Part shown: one piece after another, positions 44,559 to 56,499 of the stretch | Layout: the number at the start of each line of letters is the position of its first letter | How positions within the stretch are numbered: the first letter of the stretch is position 1 | Program-made: the position numbers and the translations under genes | NCBI GenBank assembly: GCA_019426215.1 | Contig: CM033396.1 | Coordinates: forward strand, 38,058,503-38,122,502 | Source of the DNA: Buddleja alternifolia | Lineage: Eukaryota > Streptophyta > Magnoliopsida > Lamiales > Scrophulariaceae | DNA length: 64,000 nt | Reading direction: 5' to 3' | Notes under the pieces: model-generated | What the model saw: only the letters and a program-made list of their open reading frames with translations | What the model was told of the DNA's origin: nothing | Database searches by the model: none

Positions 44559-44741
44559 AAATCTTCATTATTTCCTCACAAAAAAATTTCCCGCATAATC
44601 CTAATATGGCTTATACTTTATTTTTTTGTTACATATACTAATATGCAATATGTGAATCAAAGATAATATGAAATAAAACTTCATTTACAATAATGATATA
44701 AATATTTTACAAGATAATACAAATACATAAAAGTATGTTCC

Positions 44742-45690
44742 TCAAACAATGAAATTGGTCAAAATTTGCAAGGCTATCTTCTGTCTAAAATATGGAATGT
44801 GGATATGACTAAATGTTTTCAAATGTCTATACTTTTTCCTCGTACAAAAGAAGTCCACATATTTGAGCATGAACACACCACAGTCGTACTCTTCTTCCTA
44901 TAGCGGGATGTTACTGACAATCTTGTACGCCCAACCACTCAAATCAAAATCTTCCACACATTTGTGCTTCGCGTATTGGACTACGTAATCTTTTAGTGAG
45001 TTAAAAACTCCATTATCACCCCGATTAGGACCAAATGAATCAAGATACTCCATTTTTTTTTCCTTGGGGCTGATAATTGCTAAAGTCCAATGCAAATTTT
45101 CGTTGATTGGCACAAAGATTTTATCACAATCAGGAATACTATAATCAACGAGCGAAGTTCTAACACCTGTCATAACTTTCACCGACTGAAAACTTCTATT
45201 TTTAAATACTGCATAAAAGTAAGAACCAAAATAATGGCATTTCAAGTACCTCATTGGCTCCCTCAACTCTCTCTTTTTCAATAACAACATGTAGAAATTA
45301 CATACTTCATCATCAAGCCATCCCCGAGGTTTCAACAGTTTTAAACGCCTTGTACTAATTTGCTTCTCTTTCTTACCATAAGTTATACTCATCAATGATT
45401 TCGCCTTACGGGGATCGGACATGGATTCTGAAATCTTTCTCTTCTCATCTGCGGTCAGAGACACAAAATAATATGCCTCATCAACATCCAATGTATCCTG
45501 AACATGTTCGTTAACAACATTTGCAATTTCAGATATCAAATATTCACACAATACAGGGGTCCAACTAATTTTAAGATAACAACATTGCAATCCAATATCT
45601 AAATCAATTGACTCAACATATGCTTCATATAAAATAAAATTCAATTTACAATATTGCCATGCATAAGTATTCAAGATAATACAATTATGA
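44742..45690 (-). pseudogene. Ulp1-like peptidase domain B, stop before the catalytic Cys
   Basis: A second domain directly downstream of A: LLKPRGWLDDEVCNF, His in ENLHWTLAII, Asp in MEYLDSFG, and then a TAG at 44898-44900. Past the stop the same frame remains open to 44742 and still shows the YDCGVFML block with the Cys. The TAG stands where a Gln codon (CAG) is expected, so a single C-to-T change explains it. Its N-terminal linker resembles that before domain A, indicating tandem duplication of a larger segment. Confidence 0.78.
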
Positions 45691-45691
45691 T

Positions 45692-46369
45692 TCAAACAAC
45701 CCTCCTGTTCAAAATATCCAATGCAATCTTCTTTCTGAACAAACCCATGCACTCCGCGTTATAATTTTTCAAATGCCTAAACTGTTCTCGAGTAGAAAAG
45801 TAGTCGATGTTCTTGAGCATGAACACTCCACAGTCATCGTCATTCTGCTGTCGAGGCATGGTGCACACAATCTCCTCAGCCCATCCACTCAAATCATAAT
45901 CTTGTCTAGATTTGTGCCTCACGTATTGGACAAGATAGTTTTTCAACAACTTAAAAACCCCATTATCAGTCCTGTGAGGACCCAGCGAATCAATATACTG
46001 CATTTTTTTCTCATTCAGATTGATAATGGCTAAAGCCCAATGATTAATATCGTGGATGGGGACAAAGATTGCATCACAATCAACAAGAGAGGTGTTTGAA
46101 TCTACCCAGTTTTCCACACTATCGAAACTAACGCCAGTTTTCAAATTTACTAAAAAGAAAGTATTAAAAAAATGGCACCTCAAGTACCTCTCTGGCTCGC
46201 TCATCTGCCTTTCAGCCAGTAAAATGAGGTAAGAATTAATGACTACGTCATCATGCCATCCTCGAGGTTTCAAGGTGCGAAGGTTTCCCACTTTTACAGG
46301 AAAGTCATTCACACTCACCATTATTTTGTCAGCCGGTAACTTATGGGATATGGCGTTGTTATATCACTT
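45692..46369 (-). pseudogene. Ulp1-like peptidase domain A, catalytic residues kept
   Basis: Frame 46321-45692 encodes about 209 residues: TLKPRGWHDDVV entry motif, H94 in INHWALAII, D111 in MQYIDSLG, Q158 in PRQQN and C164 in DDDCGVFML. These are the full His-Asp-Gln-Cys set of the C48 family. It ends at 45692. Just upstream an in-frame TGA at 46364-46366 (probably from CGA or AGA) cuts it off from the rest of the gene, so only a short domain starting at an internal Met could be made. Confidence 0.8.
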
Positions 46370-49219
46370 TTGCTCATTTGAGGTCAAAGGCTGACAATGA
46401 TGATTCTCTTCCACTGTATCCTCCTCCACCTTCACCTTTTTAAGCCCCGTCTCCTCCTCCTCTTCAGTCATCATTCCTTTTCCAGTTCCCTTATGGAAAG
46501 ATGACAAAGGAGCTGCATCCATATCCATCTTCAGTTCCTCGAGCTGTCCTCCATATTCAGGCTCCGTAACAGTTTTGGCCTGAAGTTAAAACACGTTATT
46601 CATACGAAAGACAAAATATATCGTACACAAAATGTGATCATTAAATAACACCTGACTGTATTACCTTCTTAGTTGGGGCTAACTCAGTCCATGGGAACTT
46701 TAGAAGCCTGCCCTTTTTCCTACCCTCTTTGGATGGTCGCGATCAACAGCGAGAGGGGGGATCTCCTTGTGTTTCAAGTCCATTAGGACATTAGCAACCT
46801 CTCCTTCCCCAACCACGAGCTCATCAACCACAATAGCCATCTCATTATCAACACAAGGGCTCACTGAACCATCAACTGGCACATCACGATCAACACCAGA
46901 AAATTGTTCATCATCCCTCTGATATCTTTGGAAAAGAGCTATCTGATTTTCTACGTTTGATAGCCTATTTTCCACGTTTGATAACCTATTTTTCACGTTG
47001 GCTAGTCTAGAATCAACTCTTGAGTCCAACTCTGCTATTTTTCCCAAAAGCTCACTGAACATTCTTAAAACCTCACCATTAGGTTCCGTTGAATGATCGG
47101 GAGCCCTTTCATCAAGAGGGATGGAGGATAACGGTGGAATGTTGTCCGGCGGAATGGCTGATGGATCGATTTCGGGCAGAGGATCACTAATATCTTCCAC
47201 TCTGTCCAATCCAAGCGAAGAACATTTACCGACCACGTCAGCAAGGTACATGTATTCAAATAGAATTCTACCTCTGACTCCAATATTGCAGCCCACGCAT
47301 CAGTGGTCGGGTCGACCACGGATTTTGTCGCATTAAAAGGAGAAAACTCCGTATCGATTGAAGCGCGTTCCTCCGGAGTGGGCTTTAGTATGCTTGAAAT
47401 GTCCTAAAAATTTAAGCACATTATAATAAATTACAAAACTCATTAATTATATTAATTGCAAAACATAATGTGCACAAAAAATTCATACCAACCTTCGTGT
47501 TTAAGACCAATTTAAGCAACTGGTCGAAACTCGAAAATTATTTTTTCACTTTCGGTTTCGTCATCCACTTGCACATTCGGGGCAATGTGGGGTTCATATT
47601 CTCCCTCAATTGCCCAATAGCAGGTGACAGGATGGACATGCACTCAAAAGGAAGAAGCTACACACACAAAAAAAAAACATCGTCAATTTATATATTCCCC
47701 AATATAAAAGTCACAGTTTTCACAGTTTGAAATATAGCAACATATGAAAACATCATTAAAAGACTTACCATAAGAGGTATGATGAAACCGAGACATTTCC
47801 ACTGTGGATTTTTGGACATCTTCTGTGCCATGTCCAAACTTGTCGCCTGCTCCATTAGAAAACCAAAGGACCGACGACCCCATGGATACGATTTTGCAAA
47901 CTCTAGACTCTCCACTATTTGGATTAGTGTGGAATCTATTTTTGCATTTTCATTTCCACTGTAAAATAACACCGAACCCACTAGATATAGTAAGGACAAC
48001 TTCAACTTGTCGTCCTTCGTCGTGTCCCGGTCCCCTTTCCTAACAATGCTTAACCTTCTATCACCATCGCCAGTGGGAGACTCAACTTCTTTGGGAATTC
48101 TAATATTTGCAAGTACTTCCCTTATACTTGCTAGTGTGACCTTTTTCGTGTCAAGATATCGTGATAAAAAAGTTTTCTTCTCCCACGGCGGAGATAGGTC
48201 CTTCCTTCGGATATTCGCCATAATTCAACCTGCTAATTAAGGCGTGCTCCATCAACGAATACCGAATGGGAACTCCATTCAAAACAAACCAAATCTCCGA
48301 ATTATTGAGAGACTTCACTTTTCGGCATAAAAGAATCCACAATGGAATTAGAATCATATCCATGTAGGGAGCGGCGTCAAATAATGGCCCGAATTGAGAA
48401 TCCCTCAACCAGTTCATCCCATCCGGATGGTCGCTTAAACATTTTTCGATGAATAAGCATTCTTCGGCCATTTTGCAATAAGTGTTGATTTTACCCTTGA
48501 AATTACATTCTTCAAGGGTCAAATATAGAGTGGGGACCTGAAAAAGACAATTGAAAACTCTTCAAATATAATGACAACGAAACAACATATAGAAAAATGA
48601 GAGCTATGAACTAGCATATTGAAATCAATTATTGAGCTAGCATAAGAGATCATCAACTAAATATGTTGTCATAAAAGAACATCACTATTGAAAGTCACAT
48701 AGAGATCCTATCCATCATCATTTTCATCATTGCAATTACATAGATCTCAATCCAATTACAAACTTATCAAAACAAAATTCATCATTCCAATTACAAAGTT
48801 CTTCAATCTATTGTCATAGAATGCCATATTCAATACAAAGTGGGTAATCACACTCTCGTTTTCAATAAATGAAGTCATTAACTAACTAAATGGTATTCCT
48901 CTTCAGTTTTGCTAATCACACTCTCGTTTTCATTAAATGAAGTCATTTCACTTTATTACATTTTCACTAACCAAATTTAAAGCATGCATCATTTGATTCG
49001 AAAAATCCTTATGAATTCAACAATTTGATCAATAAACACTTATCAATTCATCCATTTGATCAATAAATCCAAAACAAACAACCAATTTCTCCTAATTTCC
49101 CCTCTCCACGAAAGCATTATAAATAAATGGAAGAAGTTTTTACTTACAAGGGGTGTCGATGAGGTAGAAGGCTCGTTCTCAGTCAACGATGAAAATTCAA
49201 GACCACGGGGAGCATCCAT

Positions 49220-50020
49220 TACTCTGCAAATGCATAACATGAACATAATCCTTAAAATTACATAAACCCTAATATTAAAATGTCCTTAAAAATTAAAATT
49301 AACTTGAACAAATTAACTGAAGACATCATTTATTCATTCATTGATGAAGGTTTTCCAAAATTTTACAACAAAAATATGCTTCAAAAATTAAAAATTACAT
49401 TGGGGAAATTGAGAATTTTACAAAGTTTCACAATATTTTGAAAAAATCCACATTTTCTACAAATACCTTGGCTCGGGTAGATAGCTTCTCTTCTCCTTCT
49501 TCTTCTTCTTTTTCTTTTTTCTTTTTCTTCTTCTTCTTCTTCTTCTTCTTCTTCTTCTTCAATGGCAGACGAGACGACAAACCACAACATGCGGCAAAAA
49601 CGGAAGACTGAGGCGTGCTTTTCTCTCTTCTCACGCGGCGCGGCGATGGGGCGATCTTCTTCTTCTTCTTCTTTCTCCGCTAAGGCAGTGTCTTCTCTCT
49701 CCAGTGGTATCACGTGTTTTAGGGTATTGTCTCTTCTTCTTCTTTCTCTTTTTCACTCGGCGATTTGGAGTAGCAGAGGCGTGGGGGGATGTGGGGGTAT
49801 CAGGTATATCAGGGTATATCAGGGGGGAGAAAGGGTGTTTATGTAATTACAGGAGTGATATATTTAAAAAAAATAAAAATGAGAAGAATGGCGTTTCACA
49901 AAGACGCTTCTTTAAGTGGGGGAGTTTTTTTGTCATTTTACGATGAAAAAGGAGATAAAAATTACAGAGGCCCAAAATCTTCAAGGTTGTGCAAATGGAG
50001 CCTATTTCTGCAAACATCCC
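49220..50020. repeat. MULE2 right end with CTT/GAA microsatellite
   Basis: A CTT-rich tract at 49490-49560 gives glutamate- or lysine-rich antisense frames that are not genes. TATCAGG-type short repeats occur near 49795-49825. The terminal GGGATGTTTGCAGAAATAGG (reverse complement) ends at 50020. Confidence 0.6.
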
Positions 50021-50832
50021 CGGAACCATTGTGTATGCAATGATCGGATTCAAATGGACCGTGCCAAATTTCATGTGGTATATGTTTTTCATGTTTTTCA
50101 CCATACTATGCTTCAGCTTCTTTGGCATGATGACAATTGCTATGACTCCTAATCAATAAATCGCGAGCATTATATCCACCGCATTTTACTCGTTATGGAA
50201 CCTCTTTTCAGGATTTGTAATTCCAAGACACTGGTTTTGCTTTCCAATCTGAATCTGGTGAGGATATGTTTGGATAGAGGGATTTGAAAGCCATGGAATT
50301 CAAATTCATCAAAAAATTTAATGAATTATATTGGATGATTTCAAGTTATAATAGAACTTAAATCCCTTAGAACTCCTTTTGAGCTATTTTTCATTCATTA
50401 TGGTGAGTTTCTAATGACTGTAATATTGAATCATTTGAAGTGTTTCCTTTAAATTCATTCTCAAATCCAAATCTATCAATCCAAACATAACCTGTGCAAA
50501 TGTATATTGTAACTGCTTAGAATTGACGTACAATATTTTTATTTCTAAAAAAATTGTTTGTTTCAAAACAGAGAACTCCGATGTGGTGGAGATGGTACCA
50601 TTGAGCGTGCCTTGTGGCTTGGACCTTGTACGGTTTAGTTTCATCACAGTTCGGAGATGTAAAAGACCAACTTGACACTAATCAATCGGTTCATAATTTC
50701 GTTAGAAGTTACTTCGGGTTCAGACACGACTTTAAGTCGTGGTTGCAGTTATGGTTGTTGGATTTGCATTTTTTTTTTTTTGCTTTTACATTTGCATTCT
50801 GCATCAAGACATTCAACTTTCAAAGGAGATAA
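50021..50832 (+). pseudogene. PDR transporter pseudogene, right part
   Basis: Continuation of the pseudogene at 28770-30021 beyond MULE2. 50021 to about 50230 is the rest of the exon homologous to 8499-8753 (YAMIGFKWT, then WNLFSGFVIPR), with an in-frame TAA near 50157 and a lost donor. 50572-50832 is the last exon (TPMWWRWYH, then a TGA near 50602, and YGLVSSQFGDVKDQLDTNQS), ending in codons for FNFQRR and TAA. Combined with the frameshifts on the other side it cannot encode a transporter. Confidence 0.9.
50260..50495. mobile_element. MITE in the pseudogene's last intron
   Basis: The left end GGATATGTTTGGATAGAGGG and the right end in reverse complement AGGTTATGTTTGGATTGATA share TATGTTTGGAT and GATTTGA motifs as inverted termini. 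About 235 bp, non-coding, no target duplication resolved. Confidence 0.55.
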
Positions 50833-53046
50833 GATTTGTTTAACTATCTCATAGTTGAAGTTTCACAATACTTGTATAAAAATATGATGCCTTATATATA
50901 GGATGCAACACATAAATCTCTAACTTCCTTATTTTGCATCTCCGGGTTTTCATTTGCTCTTACAAAATTAAAAATATGTTAATTGTCAGCAAAGTTGTTT
51001 CGTCTTTGCTAGCTTGCTTTCTGACGTGTTAAAAAAAGAAAAAAGAACTAGTGCAATATACCTTGTAATTGTATGTCATATATAATAATTTTGTTTTCGC
51101 GAGTAAAGAGGACGCACGTTTGCGTGACTTTGGATCATCTATTCTAATTTGATGTTACGTTTGATGCTCCCAAAGTGTTTCACCGTGCTGATGAAAGAGC
51201 ACAATGCACTTCCTTATAGTGCTAGCTCCCACTGTCCAAAAATTATATCTTCGTTCGCTACATTTGAAGGCCAAATTATTTACCATTTGAACTAGTGTTG
51301 TCACTCAAGTTGAACGAGAAAGCCTTCTTGGGCTCACATTAGGATTTATACTAGACGTGCTTGGGGCCTTGGCTTGATGAGCTTCATAACGAGCATGAGT
51401 CATCTTGAATTCCAAGGCCCCGATTGGATGGGATACTATTTTCCATTTCTCATTTTTCTTAGAAAAAGTAAGAGATTTTATTTTTAGGAAGTAGAGATAC
51501 GAGGGTGAAAGTGTGGTTTGATGAAGTTTTTTTGATAGAAAAAATTGTAATTATTAGGTATGATGTGATTTTTTTTTTTTTGAGAAATGGTATGGATAGA
51601 TTTTTGTTTTATAAGAAAATCTTGACATATCTAAGGTAAATTTATCAATTAAATCATCCAAAAATATACAAAGTGGATCTTATTTCGCAGGTCGGATCAT
51701 TTCGAATCAACATATGTAATTATTTAATTGCATATGTTAAGATATTGGTGTAAAAAAAATTTAATTATTAGATGAACTGTCACATCATAATTAGTAAAAA
51801 AATTGATTTTCTCGAAATTTTTTTGAGAGAAATGCAATTAAATCTATTTTTTAAGGAAGTTAAAGATTTTTTAGGGATATTTACTGTGGCATTTCTTTGG
51901 AATAGTTTTAAGAGATGCCAAGAATTTTTAATAAAAAATTTTTATGAAAATTTGGAAAACGGGAAATGAAGCTCCATTCAGTTGGATAAATATATCAAAT
52001 AAGAAAATAACATAGTTAATAATTTCAAAACACTACAAAACCATCAAAGTTAACTTATATTCGTACTAAAAGTTACTTACACTTGATTTCAAAAAGTCAA
52101 AACACCATTATTTCTATATATTGTTTCTCTATTCGAGAATGTTTAGGATTAAAATACGATTGACTTGTTTTTTATATTTTTCTTAAATTTGAACCATCCA
52201 TATTATCTTTATAATGATTTATTTTTGTTTAAAAATTATGTGAGAAATTTAAATCGTTTTACATGTTATATATTATTTTTAATATTTGCATAAAAAATAT
52301 AATATATTAGTTTTATTTAGAAGCACTTTTCAAATGGACTTTTGGAAATAGAAGTCCATTTGTAAAATTGTTACTTGCTTGGCAATAAAATTCAAATTAA
52401 CTTTTCGAATAAGTCACTTCTCCAAAAGGCCATTTTCAAGAAGTGCATATTAGTGACTTTTGAACTTTTGTTTTCCAGCACTTCTTTAAGAAGTCACTTA
52501 ACTATAATTTTGCCAAATACTTCACATTTCTAAAAGGGCCTACTTGAAATGTCAATTTTAAAAATTACATCCAACAAATGGAATAAATAATTGAGAAGTG
52601 GGTCCAAACACATCCATTATTTATTTATACGAGCCTAAGTTTAATTGAAACTGAACCAACCTCTGCTCACGCTGGGTGTATATTTGAATTCACCTCCTAA
52701 CATTCAGGTCAAACTTTATCAAGTTGACCTTACAAGGTTCAAACCGATTTGAACTCATTGACAGTATTAATTTGAAATATCACATTGGTTTTTTGAAAAT
52801 TTTAATTGATTTTTTAAACTTTAATATTTGGTGATCAATTAATATTGTTCAATTAAATTGAAAAAATATAATTGATAAATTTATTTATTATTGTATTTAG
52901 ATAATTAGTAAAGTTAATTAGTTTTGCCTCTATAAGAAGGTAACTTGTCGAAAACCAGGGTATGCATTGTGCGCATGTATGCTTTAGCCAGTTCTCGTGT
53001 GATTCTAATTTTACCAGATATGCCCAGAAATGGGCATCTTATTAAA
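50833..53046. other. Intergenic, no gene recognised
   Basis: AT-rich. 51100-51127 (GAGTAAAGAGGACGCACGTTTGCGTG) resembles the hairpin end at 9478-9505 and lies at a similar distance after the PDR stop. At 52320-52510 AAGTCACTT/AAGTGAC-type motifs recur in both orientations, perhaps a MITE. No open frame with known motifs. Confidence 0.5.
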
Positions 53047-53306
53047 GGGAAAATTGCAATAGTAGTCTAATAGAGAAAGTGCCTGTTGCATCACAATGTT
53101 TATGAACTTGCAATATTAATTTGATAGAATGCATTTGTTTATATTTTTAGTCCCAATTGTTACAACCGGGCGAAAACCGTTAGTTATTACACACACAAAA
53201 TTTCATCCAATTTTCAACGATTGAGACCAAAATTGCATCAAAATGTGTCGTATGAAACTAATTTTGCAAGCTTGTACCCAATTAGACTAAAATCGCAACA
53301 AACCCT
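53047..53306. mobile_element. 260-bp TIR element
   Basis: The left end GGGAAAATTGCAATAGTAGT continues CTAATAG. The right end in reverse complement, AGGGTTTGTTGCGATTTTAG, continues TCTAATTG. They agree at most positions over 27 bp. No coding content and no clean target duplication. Confidence 0.6.
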
Positions 53307-53318
53307 ATGACTAATATT

Positions 53319-55454
53319 CACTACAAGAAAACTGGGTATCAGCAATGGAAAAATCGGTCACTAGTACCTATTTTCCGTTGCTAAAAGTAAATAGCGACGA
53401 AATATTCCGTCACTAAATTTCGACATTAAACAGCACGTCTCTAAATTTTAGAGTAATGTTAGAGATGGAACGACAACTGTCGCAATTTTCACAAATTGTT
53501 TACACACAATCTGTCACTAAATTCATCGGTATTCCATCGTTAAATATTTATGCATTCGATCTCAATTCTGTTGCAATTTCCGTCTCAAATTTGCATTATC
53601 CGTCTCTAAATCCGTGTCAATGTCACTTTGTAAATTCGTCTCTAAATGGGTCTCTAAAAATATCTGTAGTTTCGTCTCTAAATTCATCTCTAATTTAATC
53701 TAAGCCAATAAATCAATCTCTAATTTTGTCTCTAAATATACAACTAACTTAATATAACCAAATAAACATCAAATTATAAACGTATTTCGACCATGCACAA
53801 AAGCATAATCAACATCAAACATTAAAATTGAAACATACATTTAAGCATCATTCTACAAATAAAGTAAATCATCCGTTCAATATAAATTTAATAAGTCAAT
53901 GAAAAAATCAAATTGCTAACCAACACAAGTTACTAAATCATCTAATCCGACTAAAAGAATCTCATTAACTCTATACTCCAGTGCAAAAATCTTGCTCTCG
54001 TACACGTGTGTATGATCACATTGTGCACCATGTTCACATGGTCTTAATCCCTTGTAGTTAACAAGTTGAACTTTGCTTATGTGTCAACTTCCTGGGCTAC
54101 TGTAATATTAAGTCCTCTTTGCCGAACCTAAGAAATATCTTTTTCAGCAATCTCTCTATCAAAGGGATCATCCTCTGACGCTCATATTATCTCTTCAACC
54201 TATAACAATTAATGAAATTATAAATCAACTAAAATTAACTTAAATACATTTCTCACCCCTAGGGAATGACCTATATCGTAAATATGTCCCGAAACTATAT
54301 AACATACCAAATTAAAATTACTTTTTAAATTAATATTATGGATTTAACATATAAGAAGTATTTCAAAAACCGTTATTAGTAATTATTTTTTAATAATACA
54401 CATATCAAATATTATAAATATTATTACTAAGAAATGAACATTGAAAATTATATTACAAATATCACATAAATATTATTTTTAATTGAAATTATAGGCTTTG
54501 GTAGTTGAAGTCGTCTCTACATACGACCTCAACATTTAAATATAAACTTAACTTACTAGATCACTTCCAATAATTTTTAAGGAATTAATAATCATTAAAA
54601 TAAGTTATTGGTTATATTGTTAATACATTGCAATTAAATACAATTAATATTCTTAAAAATATCAATCTTTACTAAGATTGCAATTTAAATGTTAATTAGT
54701 AATTTAATTTTAACTATCGTAATAAGCTGGTACAATGAAATAATTAGGTCACTTTCATTTTTAGTCGCTGATTCCGTCTCTAAATAATAATGGAAAATTA
54801 ATTATTATTCTATAATTTAATTTACAAGTTAGCGACGGACTTTTCCGTCTCTATTTCCTTAGCGAATTTTATTTTCTGTCGCTAATCCAAAAAATCTAAT
54901 GGAAAATCAATTTTATATTATAATTTCATTTACAGAATAGCGATCGAATTTTTTGTCTCTATGTCCGTCTCCAATGTAGGATAAAATGATAATATCATAT
55001 TTCGTCGCTGATTTCGTTTCTAAATTGTAATAGAAAATCGATTTGTGTTTTATAATTTAATTTACAAAATAGAGACAGAATTTTTCATCTCCAATTCTGT
55101 CGCTAATTGGGGATAAAAATAATAAGTTTTTTTGGTCGCTAATTCCGTCTCTAAGGGGTATCCATTTGTATTTCTGTCGTCAATTCTGTCACAAAGTTGA
55201 AATTTAGGAACGGAAAATGTCTGTCTCTAACATAAGTAAGCTGCAACAATCATTTAGCTATGGTTTTCTTGTCGTCTTTATTTCCGTCACTCAATTAATC
55301 GCTGCTTCTAATAAAGAGACGAATTTGCATAAGTCGCTAATTTGTCACTAATTAGAGACAGAACTCAATTTCGTCTCTAAATCCATATCTAATTAGCAAC
55401 CGATTTATGTCTGTCCCTAAATTTCCATCTCTAATACCTTATTTTCTTATACTA
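53319..55454. mobile_element. Non-autonomous CACTA element, 2.1 kb
   Basis: The left end CACTACAAGAAAACTGGGTA is the standard plant CACTA terminus. The right end in reverse complement, TAGTATAAGAAAATAAGGTA, is a worn copy. A 3-bp duplication ATT flanks it at 53316-53318 and 55455-55457. Subterminal zones (53370-53740 and 54760-55440) are packed with CCGTCTCTAAAT, CCGTCGCTAA and their complements, as expected for transposase-binding subterminal repeats. No transposase; a frame at 53456-53698 is simply translated repeat. Confidence 0.88.
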
Positions 55455-55527
55455 ATTGTAATTTCCATTATTAAATGACTAAAATATCTAGAACACTTAT
55501 GGAAAATTAAATCACCAAAAAGTCTTA

Positions 55528-55646
55528 AGCTACATTTGGTTCGTGGATTTTGGTGTAGAAAAAGGAAAAGAAAATTAAAAATAACTGCTTTACTTTTTGA
55601 TCCTTTTCATTTTACTTTTCCCAACTAAAATCTACAAACCAAACAT
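55528..55646. mobile_element. 119-bp MITE with 7-bp TSD
   Basis: Flanked by AGTCTTA at 55521-55527 and 55647-55653. The ends CTACATTTGGTTCGTGGATT and, in reverse complement, CTATGTTTGGTTTGTAGATT form the terminal inverted repeat. Confidence 0.8.
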
Positions 55647-55654
55647 AGTCTTAG

Positions 55655-55985
55655 TGTACTGTGTGTTTTGATTCAGGCTGGATCGACCAGACTCTACCCA
55701 ACCTATCAACCCTGTTTCGATAATATCGGTTGATACGTATCCGACCAGTCCTTATCGATCCGATAATATCTAATGATATCTAATATTATCTGAGGTTATA
55801 TGTATTGCTGATAATATACGATAATAAAAGATGATATCGCCGAGTGACACCAGTGACAAGGAGCGGTGATTTTTCGGGATCCCCTCTTTATCTATACCAA
55901 CAACCGAAAAGAATATGCAGGGGCACTTACAAGTAGGACTACTAATTTCAACATGCACAAAAGGAAATTAGGAGTACTACTCCCT
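55655..55985. other. Spacer rich in GATAATAT/ATATTATC motifs
   Basis: Between 55715 and 55840 the motif GATAATAT and its complement recur several times. No gene was seen. Confidence 0.5.
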
Positions 55986-56485
55986 TTATATTGCCTTGCT
56001 AATCTTGCTAAATCTAAAAGAAGGTAAACCTAATTTGTCTATCCTAATTAAGCCTCGAGCAGTCCCACTGATTTGGTGGGGAGCAAGCCGACGAGATATA
56101 AGAGTTGAGCACATTGCGTTTGCAAAGAAGTTGGCAACACCGTTTCCTTCATGAAAGATGTGAGTGTTTCCATGCTTTTCAGAATATGTTGAACCTTTTT
56201 TCTTAACATAACAAGCTTCCAGTGGCACCTATCTAGGTGAGCTACAAGGTTTATAGTATCCTGTGAGTCTAATTCTACCCACAACTTAGTAATCCCCAAA
56301 TCGCTTGCACTTTCAAGGCCTTTGGCGAGAGCAAAAAGCACGACAAAATTATTCGAAGCCATCCCAATATATTCTTGAGAAGCAATTATCACCTCCCCTC
56401 TATAGTCCTGATAACCCCCCCCCCCCCCCACCCCCGCAATATCAGAGTAACCTTTTGCTGGCCCATTGGTACGTGTCGAATGCAC
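55986..56485 (-). pseudogene. RNase H-like (RVT_3) domain relic
   Basis: The minus-strand frame 56485-56048 starts with a TRTNGPAKGYSD block, then YRGEVIIASQEYIGMASNNF, LFALAKGLESASDLGI and LWVELDSQDTINLV. A second frame, 56228-55986, carries THIFHEGNGVANFFANAMC. Together they show the order of a plant RNase H-like domain of LINE-type origin, with a frameshift near 56150-56200 and a G/C-run expansion near 56410-56430. The domain start is cut at 56500 by the gypsy LTR, suggesting the gypsy element inserted into it. Confidence 0.75.
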
Positions 56486-56499
56486 TAAAATATAATTAC

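Larger units (their letters stand above)
44742..49219 (-). pseudogene. DUF1985-Ulp1 (Kaonashi-like) gene, decayed
   Basis: Minus-strand gene in order: first exon 49219-49148 (MDAPRGLEFSSLTENEPSTS, preceded by an acceptor and followed by GTAAGTA). Exon 48537-47770 holds the DUF1985 domain (IWFVLNGVPIRYSLMEHALI, then SYPWGRRSF), with a frameshift near 48170. A middle part at 47650-46700 has an in-frame stop near 47535 and a coiled coil (LANVKNRLSNVENRLSNVEN). Two tandem Ulp1-like C48 peptidase domains follow, annotated separately. Ulp1 proteases remove SUMO; transposon-borne copies have no established role. Several stops and shifts mean no full protein is made from this copy. Confidence 0.8.
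30022..50020 (+). mobile_element. MULE2, 20.0-kb Mutator-like element of Kaonashi type
   Basis: Inserted in a PDR pseudogene exon with an exact 9-bp duplication CGGAACCAT (30013-30021 and 50021-50029), the MULE target size. The intact exon at 8499-8753 shows the uninterrupted sequence. The ends begin GGGAAAATGAGGAGAATGGG on the left and GGGATGTTTGCAGAAATAGG on the right (reverse complement), sharing GGGA and AATRGGCT, so the terminal repeats are short and degenerate. Contents: MURA transposase on + (30.8-33.4 kb); DUF1985-Ulp1 gene on - (44.7-49.2 kb); an ATHILA ORF1-like gene; a Cys-rich captured fragment; dyad arrays; and a nested 5.8-kb gypsy derivative. Convergent transposase and Ulp1-like genes are known from Kaonashi MULEs. 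Parts between 39.5 and 44.6 kb may be further nested elements. Confidence 0.88.

Noticed and set aside
44253..44666. Open frames of 68-116 residues on both strands rich in His/Cys/Pro
   Set aside because: They are translations of the GGCACC palindrome array in several frames.
49381..49713. Glutamate-rich frame of 110 residues
   Set aside because: Produced by the CTT microsatellite at 49490-49560.
51101..51130. Second Helitron end as proof of a Helitron to the right
   Set aside because: No Helitron protein relic or CTRR-plus-T context follows; only the hairpin similarity is supported.
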